Shown piece after piece: positions 29,601-29,722 of a DNA stretch of 29,722 nucleotides. The position numbers were made by a program, and so were the translations under genes. Positions within the stretch are counted from its first letter, which is position 1; every line of letters starts with the position of its first letter. The notes beneath the pieces are model-generated. The model had not been told where the DNA came from. It made no database searches and saw only the letters and a list, made by a program, of their open reading frames with translations. The stretch comes from Cladosporium sp. IMV 00045 (lineage: Eukaryota; Ascomycota; Dothideomycetes; Cladosporiales; Cladosporiaceae), in the NCBI GenBank assembly GCA_001931905.2, contig MSJI02000208.1, positions 1-29,722 on the forward strand. Reading direction: 5' to 3'.

Positions 29601-29678
29601 AAGGGAAAGGTGGGGAGTGGGAGTGGGAGTGCGGGGGATGGGAGGTTGAGGTTCATGGTTGTGATTGGGAATATTTAG
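26673..29678 (+). CDS. BTB/POZ domain protein, germ-cell-less-like
   Basis: Single exon, 1001 residues from ATG 26673 (GTCATGG, product MDGRIFAADDDEDD); the frame is open back to a GTG but has no earlier ATG. Residues 1-210 are disordered, with a Gly-Ser repeat at about 66-80 coded by GGCAGT units. The BTB domain lies at about 218-330 (LLEGRHSDITVHAFGKEYKLHRLVLDRSPFF in two parts, then AVGLFATGCWLEM). It is followed by a helical BACK-like part (LIHLVTKNYYGKSGDKIL, FVESEWERFILAKRIL). A second folded region includes FRFSADFPAPRLLKERKR and VFYAGSLWNIYIQKV, split from its end (TIKTYFKIYSPSRGGRMLSV, QSWGWKSSTLML) by a Ser-rich insertion. This layout fits fungal homologues of germ-cell-less, which in animals is a Cullin-3 adaptor at the nuclear envelope. 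A Cul3 role here is inference. Confidence 0.85.
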   Translation: MDGRIFAADDDEDDYAPLNDPSPSPWPAHSTNPSAGHLNPDQRPTNNRQNSLPRSIFPSTGGSIFGSGSGSGSGSGSGSGSSSNSNPRNPQRPSLNVRPPSPDARLDPTPQSASANLESTDGSSRRERRYEDEIRATVARRRIPSAEKDADDPSAAPATSARSERQRSPTLTTLSRLFAVQAATSPEASRNSSYMQYARQNAYTRQTHGETAALPEHLYKRGLLEGRHSDITVHAFGKEYKLHRLVLDRSPFFATALSEPWLEANSKEMTVRPEEIDASITQHSFELALKRLYGCPSVAEEDAHAVGLFATGCWLEMLDVMDSSISSMLRQMSPDTLAPLIHLVTKNYYGKSGDKILASAKAMLCRDGWKMPLKCWDGIPADVVREIVGGDGFFVESEWERFILAKRILDRRLKSRALEAGLVEPGSRKKIAKAPPIMGMMAVRFDAVARRAAPAAFSHGVPDSLAKYVGLYTHPTVEPLLVLLDEGIHYIHLDFEQLQYLRQTKDVIGLPVMPDKVVSNALWQQMELRQRVMNARDTDLELGLSIQATGDESAFDATSPPSTKGKHRAADSSAFGHDFDQSEDDYDSQSWDGTGRPRKFWIPSSDCNIVMGGNAEPFIATSSSNTIQRQAARLSATVQPEDLTWASDYATSTTAAQPRPSTSDSGGADVPPPALSYTHLPPFRFSADFPAPRLLKERKRVYSRTVFYAGSLWNIYIQKVVQSQRTTKQLGVYLHRAKECETEEAVFGSSTGAASRGLNIGSGNVEGRIGRLERDINGNGGDTRRRTRHRDSLGEDIRLEGDESSGSAGENDIRPPGDISSSLSSRYAGLSSNHSHHHRKTGQTDILSSTSPLSATFASSVDPENDSTSSSETESNLPNNLSNPPPLSRTQSKPALPPYVDARPTIKTYFKIYSPSRGGRMLSVYESAPDRFNFSQSWGWKSSTLMLDDGVLDGAGGVGEDGETLQVGVLDLPEEGKGKVGSGSGSAGDGRLRFMVVIGNI
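26874..26921 (+). repeat. Coding hexanucleotide repeat (GGCAGT)n
   Basis: Five perfect GGCAGT units at 26880-26909, with variant GGTAGC and GGCAGC/AGCAGT units on either side, code for a Gly-Ser run in the disordered N-terminus of the BTB protein. Copy number could vary between strains without shifting the frame. Confidence 0.85.
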
Positions 29679-29722
29679 CGATGCTGCTTTGCGTTACGGT
29701 TTCACGCCTTTCTTCTTCTTTT

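Overview
The window is nuclear DNA of a filamentous ascomycete (Pezizomycotina). The gene families point to Dothideomycetes, perhaps the Mycosphaerellales/Capnodiales side, but that placement is inference. The evidence is short GT-AG introns (about 50-160 nt) with CTRAC-like branch points, compact spacing, ATGs with A or G at -3, and fungus-specific families (DUF7580, AcuF-like C2H2, PI-PLC-C1-like phospholipase). I see no rRNA, tRNA, CRISPR array, intact transposon or operon.

Layout, left to right. The 3' end of an MFS transporter gene (1-295, +) is followed by a glutamine-rich coiled-coil protein with internal repeats (559-2883, +). It converges on a ubiquitin-conjugating enzyme of the Ubc7/UBE2G2 type (3068-3620, -). 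A small putative DNA-binding protein with two helix-turn-helix-like segments and a His-rich tail follows (4024-4779, +).

Positions 4905-9952 hold a head-to-head pair from two expanded, poorly understood fungal families. One is an AcuF-like C2H2 zinc-finger protein on the minus strand, interrupted by an in-frame TGA. The other is a DUF7580 protein on the plus strand. Next come a secreted calcium-dependent PI-PLC-like phospholipase with a five-codon first exon (10614-11809, +), a small one-pass membrane protein candidate (11937-12473, -) and a BSD-domain protein (12834-14263, -).

The largest gene is the HECT E3 ubiquitin ligase Ufd4/TRIP12 (15188-20981, -). After it come a secreted GH16 glucanase with four exons (21935-23418, -), the mitochondrial haem A synthase Cox15 (24386-25921, -) and, divergent from it, a long BTB/POZ protein of germ-cell-less type (26673-29678, +).

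Functionally this is ordinary chromosome with conserved housekeeping genes (ubc7, ufd4, cox15, BSD, BTB) and a more variable middle stretch, about 4-10 kb. The points most worth following up are the disrupted zinc-finger gene, its divergent DUF7580 partner with a cryptic exon and kinase-like C-terminus, and the transposase-like DNA-binding protein beside them. I did not find a convincing new multi-gene system.
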